Shown here in pieces: positions 34,470 through 42,830 of a stretch of 50,363 nucleotides of DNA. The notes under the pieces were generated by a model. The model did not search any database and had not been told where the DNA came from. It saw only the letters and a list, made by a program, of their open reading frames with translations. This stretch comes from Alphaproteobacteria bacterium (GTDB lineage: Bacteria; Pseudomonadota; Alphaproteobacteria; Rhizobiales; Xanthobacteraceae). The translations under genes were made by a program, and so were the position numbers. Each line of letters begins with the position of its first letter. The first letter of the stretch is position 1. The DNA is taken from contig VAZV01000139.1 in NCBI GenBank assembly GCA_005884765.1, forward strand, positions 1-50,363, given 5' to 3'.

Positions 34470-36116
34470 ATGGAGACGCGATCCGATGCTCCCGCAGGGA
34501 GCGACGCATGGCGCGCCCAGCCAGACGCCAAGGCGATCGGCATTACCCGGAGGATCAGACGCGGCACCGCGCCAGATCCCGCTGTCCTTGTTGCCGAGCA
34601 TGTCTCCAAGTCTTTTGCCGGCGTGACAGCGGTTCGCGACGTCGACTTTGATCTCAGGCGCGGCGAGGTGCACGCGCTGATGGGCGAAAACGGCGCTGGC
34701 AAAAGCACACTGATGAAAATCCTCGCCGGCGTACATACCAGCTACGAAGGAGTTATTCGCGTCGAGGGCCGCCTAGAGTCGTTTGGCGGCGTGCGCGATG
34801 CGGAAGCCGCTGGCGTCGCGATCATCCATCAGGAGCTCAATCTGGTTCCCGAATTGAGTGTCGCCGACAACATCTTTCTTGGCCGCGAGCCACTGATCGC
34901 CGGCGCGTTCATCGACGGCCGCCGCATGGTCAGGGCGGCCGAGCGCCTGCTGCGGCGGCTCGGCGCCAGCATCGATCCACGCTGCCGCATCGCCGAACTG
35001 CGCATTGGTGAGCAGCAACTGGTCGAGATCGCCAAAGCGCTGTCGCTCGATACCCGCATCCTGATTATGGACGAGCCAACGTCGGCGCTGTCGTCATCGG
35101 AATGCGAGACGCTGTTCAAGATCGTGCGTCAGCTCGCCGCGGACGGCGTCGCAATCGTCTACACCTCGCACCGCATCGAAGAGGTTCTGGACCTCGCCGA
35201 TCGGGTGACGGTGTTACGCGATGGCCGGCGGGTGCTGACCGCCCCAATCGGTGACCTCTCACGCGGAGCGATCATTTCGGCAATGGTCGGCCGTGACATG
35301 GCCGCGCACCACCGCGGCACGGCCGCGCAAGACGGCGCGGTCGTGCTCAGCGTACGCAACCTGACGCTCGACACGCTCACGAGCCGCGGATGGCGGCGGG
35401 CGCTGCACGGCGTCACCTTCCAGTTGCGGCAAGGCGAAATCCTCGGCATCGGCGGTCTGCTCGGCTCAGGCCGCAGCGAAATCCTCGAATCGATATTTGG
35501 CGTCGCGCGCGGCTGGCGCGGCGGCGAGATTGCCGTCGAGGGCCGCGTCGTCGACATCCAATCCTCGGCTGACGCCTATCGGCTGGGCGTCGCGCTGGTG
35601 ACCGAAGACCGCAAGGAGCGCGGCCTGCACCTTGGCGAGTCGATCTGCGACAACGTCGCCTTGCCCTCCGTCGGCGCCATGTCGCGGTTTGGCTTGCGCG
35701 CTTTCGCGCGCGAAAGCGCGTTGGCCGACGGCGTGGTCAGGCGTCTTTCGGTGCGCTGCGCGGGCATCGACCAACGGGTCGCGACACTGTCGGGCGGCAA
35801 TCAGCAGAAAATCGTGATCGGCAAATGGCTTGCTACCGAACCACGCATCCTGCTCCTGGACGAGCCGACCCGCGGCATCGACGTCGGCGCCAAGCAGGAA
35901 ATCTATCGGCTGATCTTTGAGCTCGCCGAGCAAGGGCTTGGCATCGTCGTGGTCAGCTCGGAAATGCCCGAACTGCTCCTGCTGTCCGATCGCGTGCTGG
36001 TGATGTGCGAGGGGCATCAGACGGGGCTCATTTCGCGCGAGACCGCCACGCAGGAGGCGGTGATGCGCCTGGCCGCGCCGGGGATGGCGAGCGCGTCATG
36101 GGACGTGCTGTCATGA
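34470..36116 (+). CDS. Ribose-type ABC transporter ATP-binding protein (RbsA-like)
   Basis: A 548-residue double ATPase, about 40 residues longer at the N-terminus than usual RbsA proteins. The first domain has Walker A GENGAGKST (72-80) and LIMDEPTSALSSSE; the second has GLLGSGRSE, LSGGNQQKIV and LLLDEPTRGID. GGGAAGAAG precedes the ATG. It powers a CUT2 importer with the next two genes, starting with a four-base overlap to the permease gene. It diverges from the GntR gene. Confidence 0.9.
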   Translation: METRSDAPAGSDAWRAQPDAKAIGITRRIRRGTAPDPAVLVAEHVSKSFAGVTAVRDVDFDLRRGEVHALMGENGAGKSTLMKILAGVHTSYEGVIRVEGRLESFGGVRDAEAAGVAIIHQELNLVPELSVADNIFLGREPLIAGAFIDGRRMVRAAERLLRRLGASIDPRCRIAELRIGEQQLVEIAKALSLDTRILIMDEPTSALSSSECETLFKIVRQLAADGVAIVYTSHRIEEVLDLADRVTVLRDGRRVLTAPIGDLSRGAIISAMVGRDMAAHHRGTAAQDGAVVLSVRNLTLDTLTSRGWRRALHGVTFQLRQGEILGIGGLLGSGRSEILESIFGVARGWRGGEIAVEGRVVDIQSSADAYRLGVALVTEDRKERGLHLGESICDNVALPSVGAMSRFGLRAFARESALADGVVRRLSVRCAGIDQRVATLSGGNQQKIVIGKWLATEPRILLLDEPTRGIDVGAKQEIYRLIFELAEQGLGIVVVSSEMPELLLLSDRVLVMCEGHQTGLISRETATQEAVMRLAAPGMASASWDVLS

Positions 36117-37447
36117 AAGTGCTTCGCGCGCTCTCGCGCACCAAGCTCTATTGGGGCCTGCTGTTGATCTGCCTTATAGGCGCGCTGGCCTCGCCGCATT
36201 CGTCGTCGGGCAACAACATCTTCCTGTCCTACGGTAACTTGACCGACGTTCTGCGCCAGGTATCGATCACCGGCTTGGTGGCAACCGGCATGACGATGGT
36301 CATCCTGCTCGGCGGCATCGATTTGTCGGTGGGCTCCGTCATGGGCTTTTCAACCATCATCTGCGCGATGCTGCTCACCAAGTCGGGCTGGACCGCCGCG
36401 TCGATCATGGGTGTGCCGGCCGCGGTGGCGGTGAGTTTCATTGTCGTGGCGTTTCTCGCGCGATTTGTGTTCAGCGGCCTGGCATCCGGCCACGACGAGA
36501 CCGCGGGACTGCGCCGCGAGATCGCGCTGGGGCGCTGGCGCGGCATATGGATCCCGAGTCTGCTGGGCCTTGCCGCCGCGGTCGCGGTGGCGTGGTTCAC
36601 GACAAACCAGGTCCCGACTAAATTCGGTGTTCTCGGCGTGCTGCTGGTCGCGCCGTGCGTCGCCCTTGTGCTCGGCGCCATCAACGGCGTGTTGATCGTT
36701 GCCGGACGCTTGCAGCCGTTTATCGCTACGCTGGCGATGATGGTCGGCGCGCTCGGCATTGGCCGTCTGACCGCAGGTCAGGACAACGCGGTGGTGGCGG
36801 TCTACACCGGCACCAACGCCACCGAGACGTTCGAAGTCCTGCGCTCGATGCTGTGGGGCGTAGTGCCGATGCCGAGTGTCTTCTTCCTAGCTGCGATCAT
36901 CCTCTTCGGCGCGATCCTGCGCTTCACGGCGTTCGGCCGCTACGCTTACGCCATCGGCGGAAATATCGAGGCGGCCAAACTTTCCGGCATCAAAGTGGTC
37001 CAGGTCCAGCTCACGGCCTATCTGCTCTCCGGGCTGCTGGCGGGGATTGCCGGCGTGTTGTTCGTGGCGCAGTATCGACAGGGCAAGCCCGACGCCGGCG
37101 CAGGCCTCGAACTCGACGCCATCGCCGCGGTGGTGATCGGCGGCACCAGCCTGATGGGCGGGCGCGGCAGTCTCGCCGGCACTCTCGTCGGCGTCCTGAT
37201 CTTCGGCCTGCTGTCGGACATCCTTCAGCTTCAGAACATCGACTCCAATGTCCAGTTGGTGATGAAGGGATTGATTATCGTCTGCACGGTGCTCGTGCAG
37301 GAACAGAATCTCGGTCAGCTCGTGGCGCGATGGCGGTTTGTACGTCGCACGAAAACCAGCGCCGAGGCCGGAACGGCCGAACCTCCTCGGCCGCCAAGCG
37401 CTGTAAGAGCGCAATTTGCAAGGGAGCATCTCGATGAAGCGTCGTGA
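36113..37447 (+). CDS. Ribose/xylose-type ABC transporter permease (RbsC/XylH-like)
   Basis: A 444-residue membrane protein from the ATG at 36113, which overlaps the ATPase stop (ATGA). The CUT2 signature is VILLGGIDLSVGSVMGF, followed by ANDVIGGTSLMGGRG-type loop VIGGTSLMGGRGSLAGTLVG. It is longer than RbsC (about 320) through an extra middle region (about 125-185) and a polar C-terminal tail of about 40 residues that runs over the start of the next gene by 14 bases. It forms the pore of the importer. Confidence 0.88.
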   Translation: MKVLRALSRTKLYWGLLLICLIGALASPHSSSGNNIFLSYGNLTDVLRQVSITGLVATGMTMVILLGGIDLSVGSVMGFSTIICAMLLTKSGWTAASIMGVPAAVAVSFIVVAFLARFVFSGLASGHDETAGLRREIALGRWRGIWIPSLLGLAAAVAVAWFTTNQVPTKFGVLGVLLVAPCVALVLGAINGVLIVAGRLQPFIATLAMMVGALGIGRLTAGQDNAVVAVYTGTNATETFEVLRSMLWGVVPMPSVFFLAAIILFGAILRFTAFGRYAYAIGGNIEAAKLSGIKVVQVQLTAYLLSGLLAGIAGVLFVAQYRQGKPDAGAGLELDAIAAVVIGGTSLMGGRGSLAGTLVGVLIFGLLSDILQLQNIDSNVQLVMKGLIIVCTVLVQEQNLGQLVARWRFVRRTKTSAEAGTAEPPRPPSAVRAQFAREHLDEAS

Positions 37448-38408
37448 ATTCTTGAAATTGTCGGCGACCGTGGCCGGCGCCGCAGTGACGATCTACATGC
37501 CGTCCGGGTGGACGCCAAGCAAGGCAGCGGCCAAGTGGAAAGTCGGGTTTAGCCAATGCACCACTCTGGAACCCTGGCGCGTGCAGTTCAACAAGGACAT
37601 CCAAGCTGAAGCGAAGAAATATCCCGACGTCGACCTCGTCATCACCGATGGCCAGGACAAGACCGAAAAGCAGGTTGCCGATTGCGAGAACCTGATAGTG
37701 CAGCAGGTCAACGTGCTCTTGGTCTCGCCGAAGGAATCGGCAGGACTGACCGGCGTGGTCGAGAAAGCCCTCGATGCCAAGATCCCGGTGATCGTGCTCG
37801 ACCGTAATGTCGACACCAAGCGAATCACCCAGTTCATCGGTGGCGACAATCTGGCGATCGGGCGCGCCGCAGGCGAATACGCAGTGAAATTGCTCGGCGG
37901 CGCAGGCAAGGCACAGGGCAATGTCGTCGAAATCTGGGGCGGCATGGGAACCCAGCCGGCCCACGACCGGCACGATGGCTTCCATGCCTTTACAGATAAG
38001 GAGCCCGGTATCAAATATCTGCTCAACAATCAGTCTGGCGACTGGAAGCAAGATCAAGCCTACAACATCATGACCACAGCGCTACGCAACAACGAAAAGA
38101 TCGACCTGATCTACGGCCACAACGATCCCATGGCCTACGGCGCCTATCTCGCCGCCAAGGATGCCGGGCGCGACAAGAACATCAAGTTCATCCTCGGCAT
38201 CGACGGCCTGCCGGATGAGGGCGTCACCTGGGTCAGCAAAGGACAGCTCACCGCGACCTTCCTCTATGCGACGCCCGGCGCCGAAGGCTTAAGACAGGCC
38301 GTCAAACTCCTGCACGGGGAAAAGCTAGAGCCTGTCATTACCTTGCCGACCATGCTGATCACCAAGGACAACGCCTCGGACATCCTGAAGAAGAACGGCC
38401 TGCTCTGA
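37434..38408 (+). CDS. Ribose-type ABC transporter substrate-binding protein with Tat signal
   Basis: A 324-residue periplasmic protein starting at 37434 with AGGGAG upstream. The N-terminus MKRREFLKLSATVAGAAV is a textbook twin-arginine signal, unusual for RbsB-type proteins, which are mostly Sec-exported. The mature part is a type I sugar-binding fold (KWKVGFSQCTTLEPWR, VIVLDRNVDTKR, DLIYGHNDPMAYGAYLAA, GIDGLPDEG). It lies in the operon behind its ATPase and permease. The ligand is probably a pentose, 6-deoxyhexose or related aldose, judged from the divergent dehydrogenase operon. Confidence 0.9.
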   Translation: MKRREFLKLSATVAGAAVTIYMPSGWTPSKAAAKWKVGFSQCTTLEPWRVQFNKDIQAEAKKYPDVDLVITDGQDKTEKQVADCENLIVQQVNVLLVSPKESAGLTGVVEKALDAKIPVIVLDRNVDTKRITQFIGGDNLAIGRAAGEYAVKLLGGAGKAQGNVVEIWGGMGTQPAHDRHDGFHAFTDKEPGIKYLLNNQSGDWKQDQAYNIMTTALRNNEKIDLIYGHNDPMAYGAYLAAKDAGRDKNIKFILGIDGLPDEGVTWVSKGQLTATFLYATPGAEGLRQAVKLLHGEKLEPVITLPTMLITKDNASDILKKNGLL

Positions 38409-38428
38409 GCTTTGCAGCGGCCATGGGC

Positions 38429-38468
38429 TGATCGACGGTGCCGGCAACATCGGCGGCACCGTCGGTCG
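38429..38468 (+). terminator. Stem-loop after the RbsABC-type operon
   Basis: Perfect 10-bp arms GACGGTGCCG / CGGCACCGTC (38434-38443 and 38454-38463) with a 10-base loop; pairing extends outward by about four more pairs, including wobbles. It lies 20-60 bases after the last stop codon. There is no T-run, so it is a possible Rho-type or 3'-stabilising structure. Confidence 0.5.
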
Positions 38469-38600
38469 TCTGCCGTCAACTCGCTGCTCGAACGGCTCCC
38501 CGCGGGTTACGCGTTCGCAGTCTCGCATTTGTGATCTCCAAGCGTAGAGCGTGGCGCTATTTCAACAGTAGCTGAGGGTGATCGTGTCAGAAGGCCACAG

Positions 38601-38810
38601 ATGGGCAAGGAAGAGAAAACCGACGCCGAACTCGAGGATATGATTCTTCAACGCCTGGTGATCGGAGGCGTGTTCGTGTCGGTCCGCAAAGATCCCATCC
38701 TCGGCTGGCGTCCGACCGTCGTTACCGCGCCGAAACACACCAAGAATGCGCAAGAACTTGCTGACCAGATCGCCGCCGAACTGCGCCAAAAGTTCACTCT
38801 GAAGGATTGA
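38601..38810 (+). CDS. Small conserved hypothetical protein (69 residues)
   Basis: A short soluble protein with no recognised domain: an acidic N-terminus (GKEEKTDAELEDMI), a predicted strand-rich middle (VIGGVFVSVRKDPILGWRPTVVTAP) and a helical end (AQELADQIAAELRQKF). AAGG upstream of the ATG and codon use like its neighbours support a real gene. It stands alone, convergent with the nicotinamidase gene. Function unknown. Confidence 0.65.
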   Translation: MGKEEKTDAELEDMILQRLVIGGVFVSVRKDPILGWRPTVVTAPKHTKNAQELADQIAAELRQKFTLKD

Positions 38811-38840
38811 TGGTGCGGGCCACGTTCAGGACGCACTAAT

Positions 38841-39464
38841 TTAGAGATCGTTGACACGCTGCACGCCGGCCGCGGCCATCCCGGCCCAGGCAGCATCGAG
38901 CGAACCTGACAGATCGATGGCCCTGCATCCCGCCTCGATAAGCACGGCGTCAAAGCCGATCCTGCGCGCGTCCACGGCAGAATGACAGACGCAGTAGTCG
39001 GTTGCGAGCCCAACAAGGAAGATTCTGCACAAACCACGTTCGCGCAAATAACCAGCCAGGCCTGTGGGAGTACGCCGGTCGTTTTCATAAAAAGCGGAAT
39101 AGGAATCGATATCGGGACGAAAACCCTTGCGGATCACCATTTCCGCCCGCGTGGTCTCCAATTGCGGATGGAATGTCGCGCCTGGCGTGCCCTGGACACA
39201 ATGATCGGGCCACAGCGTCTGCTGGCCATAGGGCATGTCGATCGTTTCAAACGGCCGCGCGCCAGGATGCGACGCGGCAAAGGAGCTGTGGCCCTTCGGG
39301 TGCCAATCCTGCGTTAGTGCGACATGGTCGAAGCGTTCGACGAGGCGATTGATGATCGGCACCACGGCGTCTCCATTGGCAACCGCAAGCGCGCCGCCAG
39401 GACAGAAATCGTTCTGCACGTCGACGATCAGCAGCAAATCATCGTTGCCCGGCCGAATCTGCAT
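38841..39464 (-). CDS. pncA: Nicotinamidase/pyrazinamidase
   Basis: A 207-residue isochorismatase-fold amidase with the full catalytic triad D15 (VDVQNDF), K113 (IRKGF) and C158 (ATDYCV), and metal ligands D53, H55 and H59 (QDWHPKGH). It converts nicotinamide to nicotinate plus ammonia in NAD salvage. In contrast to the isochorismatase-like domain at 4408-5979, the nucleophilic Cys is present. It is a single gene, convergent with the small protein gene upstream of it on the map. Confidence 0.93.
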   Translation of the reverse strand: MQIRPGNDDLLLIVDVQNDFCPGGALAVANGDAVVPIINRLVERFDHVALTQDWHPKGHSSFAASHPGARPFETIDMPYGQQTLWPDHCVQGTPGATFHPQLETTRAEMVIRKGFRPDIDSYSAFYENDRRTPTGLAGYLRERGLCRIFLVGLATDYCVCHSAVDARRIGFDAVLIEAGCRAIDLSGSLDAAWAGMAAAGVQRVNDL

Positions 39465-39544
39465 TTTGAACCTGCCAGCGCCGACTGCGAGACCTTAGCC
39501 GAACGCACGGCTTAAAAACCCATTCGACGAAATGCGCTCTTCGG

Positions 39545-40096
39545 CTAGGGGCGGCTTCCGACCGTTTTACCGGCTGTCAAGTCCTGGGCCATCTCAAGGT
39601 GGTGCCGTAGGGTTGGAAGGGTCTTGTCGGCCCAATCCTTCAACGTCGTATTGTCGCCACCCTTGGCGTAGCGCTCAAATAATGACACGGCGTCCTTATG
39701 ACCGCTCAGTTGATCGCTGTCATAACGTGAACTGAAGTCGGCGCCGTTAAGCGATTTCAGCTTGTCGATCTCATTTTGTTTCGAGCTATCCAGTGCGCTG
39801 GGCAATTGCACCTTCACCTTGCCACTGGAAACCATCGACTTCAAATCGTCAGTCGTCTTTTGGTGATCCTTGACCATGGTGGCGGCAAACGTCTTCTCCG
39901 GTGCATTGCCGCGCTCCTGCGCCATCTGACTGGACTGGATTTCAAACATGTCGCTGATGGCAGCCTCCTTCACGAAATCCTCGGTCGCAGGCGTGATGCC
40001 CAGGGTGGAATTCACGCCGGTCTTTTCTCCGATGGATTGAGCCATTGCCGGCGTCGCCAGAAGGGCGAGCGCGAGGCCAGAAGCGAGAATCTTCAT
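39545..40096 (-). CDS. Secreted DUF4142 protein
   Basis: A 183-residue protein with a Sec signal peptide (MKILASGLALALLATPAMAQ) and a DUF4142 four-helix body (FVKEAAISDMFEIQSSQMAQERG, FAATMVKDHQKTTDDLKSM, LKDWADKTLPTLRHHLEMAQDL). The fold is ferritin-like in appearance and the proteins are periplasmic; many are linked to stress conditions, function unknown. AAGGA before the ATG at 40096 sets the start. A GGAAC element lies upstream but its partner -10 is poor. Confidence 0.88.
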   Translation of the reverse strand: MKILASGLALALLATPAMAQSIGEKTGVNSTLGITPATEDFVKEAAISDMFEIQSSQMAQERGNAPEKTFAATMVKDHQKTTDDLKSMVSSGKVKVQLPSALDSSKQNEIDKLKSLNGADFSSRYDSDQLSGHKDAVSLFERYAKGGDNTTLKDWADKTLPTLRHHLEMAQDLTAGKTVGSRP

Positions 40097-40208
40097 TGCC
40101 GGATCCTTTCCTGTTTCGGTAAGCATCCCAGACAATCAAGAATGTTCTCGATCGTTCCTCGCTTGCCGAGGGCGTTTCTAGACAAGCGCCAGCGAGCGCG
40201 AACGGCGG

Positions 40209-40685
40209 CTAGATTGCAACTTTTCTGTGATCTCCGGGATCCAGATGCCTGCCCGTCGCCAATCCAAAGGCGACCTTGATATTGCTGGCAAGATTGCCGG
40301 GCGCATCCCAGTACTCGGCTTCTTCCGGCGTGACCGCGATAACGCGAATATTCGGATCTTCGGGGCTTTCCCACCACACTTTTGCAGGGATCGACCAGAG
40401 TTCCCTGATCTTCTCCCGATCTGAACTAATTGCGGCCGATCCGGATATCGAGACGTATTTTTGTCCTCGGGGGTCGGCGAATGCGAGGCACACTTTGGGA
40501 AACTTGCGAATCTCATCGTGCTTGTGAGCACGCACGTCGGACAGCAAATAGATCATTCCTTCTTCGGGTTGGGCAAAAGCACCCATTGGCCGGGAACGAA
40601 GCTTGGTGCCGGTCAAGGTCGACAGCATGCAGTAGGAAATCGATTCAACCAGCTTCCAAACGTGTTCCACGTCGCCGTCTGCCAT
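40209..40685 (-). CDS. Pyridoxamine 5'-phosphate oxidase-like protein (general stress protein 26 type)
   Basis: A 158-residue split-barrel flavin-binding protein: YCMLSTLTGTKLRSRPMGAF, GMIYLLSDVRAHKHDEI, VCLAFADPRGQKYVSISGSA and LWSIPAKVWWESPEDPNIRVI are the usual blocks of the GSP26 group. Members bind FMN or FAD and are induced by stress; they are not true PdxH. A perfect EcfG promoter (40719-40743) lies 34 bases before the ATG, so the gene belongs to the general stress response. Confidence 0.88.
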   Translation of the reverse strand: MADGDVEHVWKLVESISYCMLSTLTGTKLRSRPMGAFAQPEEGMIYLLSDVRAHKHDEIRKFPKVCLAFADPRGQKYVSISGSAAISSDREKIRELWSIPAKVWWESPEDPNIRVIAVTPEEAEYWDAPGNLASNIKVAFGLATGRHLDPGDHRKVAI

Positions 40686-40718
40686 GGGAGCCGGACCTGA
40701 GGGGCTGTTTTTCCGCGT

Positions 40719-40743
40719 AACGATAAAGCCCAGCTTTCGTTCC
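40719..40743 (-). promoter_or_regulatory. EcfG (general stress sigma factor) promoter
   Basis: On the - strand GGAAC (40743-40739), 16 bases, then CGTT (40722-40719): an exact match to the alphaproteobacterial EcfG consensus GGAAC-N16/17-CGTT. The predicted start point is about 26 bases before the ATG of the stress-protein gene at 40685. Confidence 0.75.
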
Positions 40744-40951
40744 GACGAACTCAGCCGAAATCACGGCTTTCAGCCGGCGTCGCGTAATGGCTCCGAACCC
40801 TGGCGGCGTTCATCGATCTAACCATATAGCGATGGCAAGGTGGCGTCGGGACCCGGTACCGGCACTCGCTACCTTTAGCCGGTGCGGTCATAAATTTTCC
40901 GGTACTCGCGTGCGCTTTGCAAATGATCCACATCGCCTTGGAACAGCTGTC

Positions 40952-42505
40952 GTGTCGCCTCCGGTTGAAACTGAACTGAAGCTTGAGCTTCCTTCCTCCG
41001 AACTGACGAGGTTGGACAAGATTGCCCCGCTCCGCCGCGTCAATGCCGCCAAGCGTGCCACGCAAGTCTCGGTCTATTTCGACACCGACAAGTTTGCGCT
41101 GCGGAAAAGCGGCGTGATGCTCCGCGTGCGACGAATCGGCCGTCGCTGCATTCAAACCATCAAGGCGGCAGGTGAAGGATTACTGGATCGCCACGAGTGG
41201 GAAACCGAGCTCAAAGCCAGCAAACCGGATTTTGCTGCCGCGCAACACACCGCGCTGGAGCCGTTGCTGACGAAAAAGCTGCGCCGGCAATTGCGGCCGG
41301 TATTCGAGACCAGGGTGCGTCGCACGATTTATCTGCTAAAGGTGAAGCAATCCGAGATCGAAGTGACGCTGGATCACGGCAAGATCGGTACAGCCGATCA
41401 CTCAAAGTGGGTATGCGAGATTGAGATCGAGTCCAAGGGTGGCGACCGGGCCGAACTCTTCAAGCTGGCCCGCACCATCGCGCGCGCCACATCCGCCGAA
41501 CTTGCCGTCAAGAGCAAGGCCCAGCGCGGATATGAGCTGGTCGACGGCGACGAGAGCGCCGCAGTAAAGGCAGAGCCCGTCGATATCGCGCCGGATATCG
41601 CGACGGCGGATGCCTTTGGGATGATCGCCGCCTCCTGTGTCAAGCAAGTAATCGCCAACAAGCCAGCATTGCTGGCGGGAAATCCCGATGGCGTTCATCA
41701 GATGCGGGTTGGCTTGCGCCGGCTGCGCGCGGCGATTTCCCTGTTTGCCAACATCCTTGAGGGACCCGAGACGAACGAAATCAAGTCGGAACTCAGATGG
41801 CTGACGGCGGAGTTGGGTCCGGCCCGCGAATTCGAGGTCTTTATCAAACGTGTGGTTGAGCCGGCAAGGCGTCATCACGCACGGCTAATGGGAATGCGAC
41901 GCTTGTCCGATGATTTGGCGGAACAGCGGCGGTCTTCAGAAGAGAGAGCCCGCAATGCGGTCCAGTCAGAACGGTTTCGTCAATTGTCGCTGACGCTGGC
42001 GACGTGGCTGGAAATAGGCGACTGGCGTCATCCGCGCACCGACCTGTTGCGTGAACGCGGAGATACGCCGGTCGCAATATCTGCCGCCGAGCAATTAAAG
42101 CGGCGGTCGAAGAAAATAAGGAAGCGGGGCCGGCTGCTTGCGAAACTCGATCAACGCGGGCGACACCGGCTGCGCATTCGGGCGAAAAAATTGCGCTATG
42201 CGGCCGAATTCTTCGAAACGGTGTTCCCCAGCAAGAAGGCGTCAAAGCGACGCACAGCATTTCTTTCGGCACTTGAGGATATGCAGGACTGTCTAGGCGA
42301 CCTGAACGATATCGCCGTGCATGAAAACCTGACGGCCGACATCGCGACCAACCCCGCGCCGAACAAGCGTGCCGCCGACCTCCCCCGACGGGCGTTCGCT
42401 GCGGGAGTTTTGACCGGCCGCGAAGATGCCCGCTTTCACTCTATTCTGGCCGCCGCCCTGACGTCCTTTAAGGCTTTCACGAAAGCCAAGCCGTTCTGGA
42501 AGTAG
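40952..42505 (+). CDS. CYTH and CHAD domain protein
   Basis: A protein of about 517 residues from the GTG at 40952; the longer ORF back to 40787 lacks family similarity. The CYTH part (about 1-205) opens with ETELK (E6, E8, K10), the metal-triphosphate signature, and has MLRVRRIGRRCIQTIKAAG. The CHAD part (about 215-510) has GVHQMRVGLRRLRAAISLF and RLRIRAKKLRYAAEFFETVFP, His- and Arg-rich helices that bind polyphosphate. Such fusions are thought to act on triphosphates or polyphosphate. Monocistronic. Confidence 0.9.
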   Translation: MSPPVETELKLELPSSELTRLDKIAPLRRVNAAKRATQVSVYFDTDKFALRKSGVMLRVRRIGRRCIQTIKAAGEGLLDRHEWETELKASKPDFAAAQHTALEPLLTKKLRRQLRPVFETRVRRTIYLLKVKQSEIEVTLDHGKIGTADHSKWVCEIEIESKGGDRAELFKLARTIARATSAELAVKSKAQRGYELVDGDESAAVKAEPVDIAPDIATADAFGMIAASCVKQVIANKPALLAGNPDGVHQMRVGLRRLRAAISLFANILEGPETNEIKSELRWLTAELGPAREFEVFIKRVVEPARRHHARLMGMRRLSDDLAEQRRSSEERARNAVQSERFRQLSLTLATWLEIGDWRHPRTDLLRERGDTPVAISAAEQLKRRSKKIRKRGRLLAKLDQRGRHRLRIRAKKLRYAAEFFETVFPSKKASKRRTAFLSALEDMQDCLGDLNDIAVHENLTADIATNPAPNKRAADLPRRAFAAGVLTGREDARFHSILAAALTSFKAFTKAKPFWK

Positions 42506-42568
42506 CGGACGTCTAATTGTAGTTCTGCCGTAGTCGGTAGGGACAACCGAAGCTCACAACGATGACCG

Positions 42569-42772
42569 TCATCGACGTGCCGTTCCCTTCAGAAACGAAA
42601 GGCCGCTAACGGTCAAGCGATCTTCGCTGGTCTCCCCGTCGGCAACCAGGCCCTCAAGGTGAGTTTCGAGCTCTGAAAGCTTTCGTTCGAATTCGTCCGC
42701 GATCCCCATCAGGTCGCAGGTTATTTTGATGCGCTCGATCGGCTTTTCGAAGAGATTAATTTCCGTGTGCAT
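42569..42772 (-). CDS. Small hypothetical protein (67 residues)
   Basis: A short soluble protein, MHTEINLFEKPIERIKIT at the start and a helical middle (IADEFERKLSELETHLEGLV). GAGG lies 8 bases before the ATG. No known domain. It lies 58 bases before the end of the large propeller gene on the same strand, so it could be the last gene of that operon. Real but unassigned. Confidence 0.55.
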   Translation of the reverse strand: MHTEINLFEKPIERIKITCDLMGIADEFERKLSELETHLEGLVADGETSEDRLTVSGLSFLKGTARR

Positions 42773-42830
42773 GCACGTTACCTCAATGCTGCGAAACTAT
42801 CCTCCCGATTGCGAACAACACTTCCAGCGA

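Noticed and set aside
34304..34708. In-frame upstream extension of the second GntR gene
   Set aside because: It overlaps the divergent ABC ATPase gene and its promoter gap; the regulator fold starts after the ATG at 34303.
40134..40160. GGAAC element upstream of the DUF4142 gene as an EcfG promoter
   Set aside because: At 16-17 base spacing the -10 matches only about two of four consensus bases.
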